From assembly GCA_963829235.1 (NCBI GenBank), contig CAWHIF010000009.1, positions 372,001 through 436,000 on the forward strand: 64,000 bases of DNA, given 5' to 3'. The translations under genes and the position numbers were made by a program. Below, piece after piece: positions 62,815 through 64,000 of the stretch (positions are counted from its first letter, which is position 1; every line of letters starts with the position of its first letter). The notes beneath the pieces are model-generated. The model ran no database searches. It saw nothing but the letters and a program-made list of their open reading frames with translations, and was not told the DNA's origin. This stretch comes from Bog-756 sp963829235 (lineage in GTDB: Bacteria; Actinomycetota; Acidimicrobiia; Acidimicrobiales; RAAP-2).

Positions 62815-64000
62815 CCCACGGCTCAGGATCAGCTCGCACCATCGGTGTCGAGGGAATCTCGCGGGTGGAGGGCGAGGGATCGCTGCGGGTCGTCGTCCAC
62901 GACGGCACGGTCACCGACGTCGCCCTCGAGATCTTCGAACCCCCCCGCTACTTCGAGGCCCTGCTGGTGGGACGGCGCTTCACCGAGGCGCCGGACATCA
63001 CGGCGCGTATCTGCGGAATCTGCCCGGTGGCCTACCAGATGAGTGCCTGCGCGGCGATGGAGGACGCGTGTGGGATCACCGTGGACGAACGGGTGGCATC
63101 GCTGCGGCGGCTCCTCTACTGCGGCGAGTGGATCCAGAGTCATGCCCTGCACGTCTACCTCCTCCATGCGCCGGACTTCCTGGGCTGTGCCGATGCTGTC
63201 GAACTGGCCGAGCTGGACCGGGCGGCGGTCGAGCGGGGCCTCGGTCTCAAGCGCACCGGCAACCTGGTCATGGAGACCATCGGCGGTCGGGCCGTCCACC
63301 CGGTCAACGTCCGGGTCGGCGGCTTCTACCGTGCACCGGACCCCGGGGCCGTGGCCTCACTGGCCGAGCCGCTGCGCAGGGCCCGTGACGCGGCCCTGGC
63401 CACCGTGGAATGGGTCTCGGGCTTCGAGATCCCCGACGTGCCCGGCGACTACCGGTTCGTGGCCTTGCGCGACGAGGGCCGTTATCCCATCGAGCGCGGC
63501 CGGCCCTCGTCATCGGACGGCCTCGACCTGAGCCCGGCCCAGTTCGGGGATCTGGCCGTCGAGGAGCACGTGGCCCGCTCCACCGCCCTCCACGCCCGAT
63601 TGGGTGGACGCGACCCGTACCTCACCGGGCCCCTGGCGCGCTATGCGCTCAACGCCGCCACCCTCCCCCCGATCGCAGCCCAGGCGGCGGCGGCCGGCGG
63701 CCTGGGTCCGGTGTGCTCGAATCCGTTCCAGAGCATCGTGGTGCGCTCCGTGGAGCTGGTGTTCGCCTGCGACGAGGCGCTCGCCCTGGTCGAGGCACAT
63801 GCTCCGCCCGATCCACCGGCCGCCGATGTGCAGCCGGTCGGCGGTCCCGGGGTGGGGACGGGCGTCACCGAGGCACCGAGAGGGCTCCTCCTCCACCGGT
63901 ACGAGCTCGACGAGGCCGGGACCATCCTGTCGGCGCGGATCATGCCGCCCACCTCGCAGAACCAGCTCACGATCGAGGCCGACCTCCGTCGCGTGGTCGA
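62811..64000 (+). CDS. group 3b [NiFe] hydrogenase large subunit, 5' part
   Basis: About 396 residues are present and the frame runs off the window. The N-terminal nickel-ligand motif is RICGICPVAYQMSAC with Cys68 and Cys71; Tyr-Gln in place of the His-Gln of other groups is usual in group 3b. The second CxxC lies beyond the window. GTG 62811 overlaps the small-subunit stop. It holds the NiFe site that evolves or oxidises H2 with NADPH. The maturation protease and hyp genes would be expected further downstream. Confidence 0.93.

Overview
The window is GC-rich, densely coded actinobacterial DNA with short intergenic gaps, many GTG starts and many apparently leaderless genes (a TAnnnT-type -10 about 7 bp before the start codon). 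The secreted beta-propeller repeat at 50057-50560 is of a kind common in Acidimicrobiia, so a member of that class (Acidimicrobiales or a relative) is my best guess. This is inference, because no rRNA or tRNA gene is visible. No gap exceeds about 210 bp.

Layout. 1-857: end of a CoA-transferase. 906-3360: a STAS/APH-AAA operon and a divergent small gene. 3428-9422: VKOR, a TPR-cyclase gene divergent from a TIR-membrane-WD40 gene, and a nitrobindin-like protein. 9471-19527: housekeeping and accessory genes (a frameshifted cNMP-domain/flavin reductase, DUF5996, DHFR, thioesterase/MFS pair, PspA, MDR reductase, SGNH lipoprotein, tandem DUF202 proteins, ATL). 19520-22785: agmatine-to-putrescine module with an MFS exporter. 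22768-31809: catabolic island (amidase, D-amino-acid aldolase-like enzyme, PhyH oxygenase, Zn-ADH, SDR, secreted GH65-like lipoprotein, APH-like kinase). 31832-36609: a carboxymuconolactone decarboxylase remnant, TldD/TldE and CYTH-CHAD. 36781-64000: an energy and dormancy block (PEP synthase, GAPDH plus pyruvate:ferredoxin oxidoreductase operon, SPFH plus ACP-FAAL-PlsC, site-2 protease, polysaccharide deacetylase, DUF47-like protein plus short PPDK, erythromycin-esterase and phosphoribosyltransferase genes, degenerate D,D-carboxypeptidase, group 3b [NiFe] hydrogenase operon running off the end).

The main result is regulatory. Ten 14-bp sites fit GGGACYTTYGGCCC, which closely resembles the mycobacterial DosR/DevR box. 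They lie upstream of ten transcription units. In most cases the box centre is 42.5 bp (at most 44.5) upstream of a start codon or of a TSS predicted from a -10 hexamer. Target genes overlap in type with known DosR-regulon members (Rv2004c-like, Rv2030c-like, group 3b hydrogenase). I infer a hypoxia/redox dormancy regulon that joins lower glycolysis (GAPDH), pyruvate oxidation (POR), gluconeogenic return (PEP synthase, short PPDK) and fermentative H2 release. The regulator itself (DosR/DosS) is not in the window.

A second candidate system is the divergent pair at 4034-8729. One gene encodes TPRs, an unassigned Rossmann-like middle region and a class III cyclase. The other encodes a TIR domain with an intact NADase-type glutamate, one membrane helix and a WD40 propeller. 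This looks like nucleotide-based signalling or immunity.
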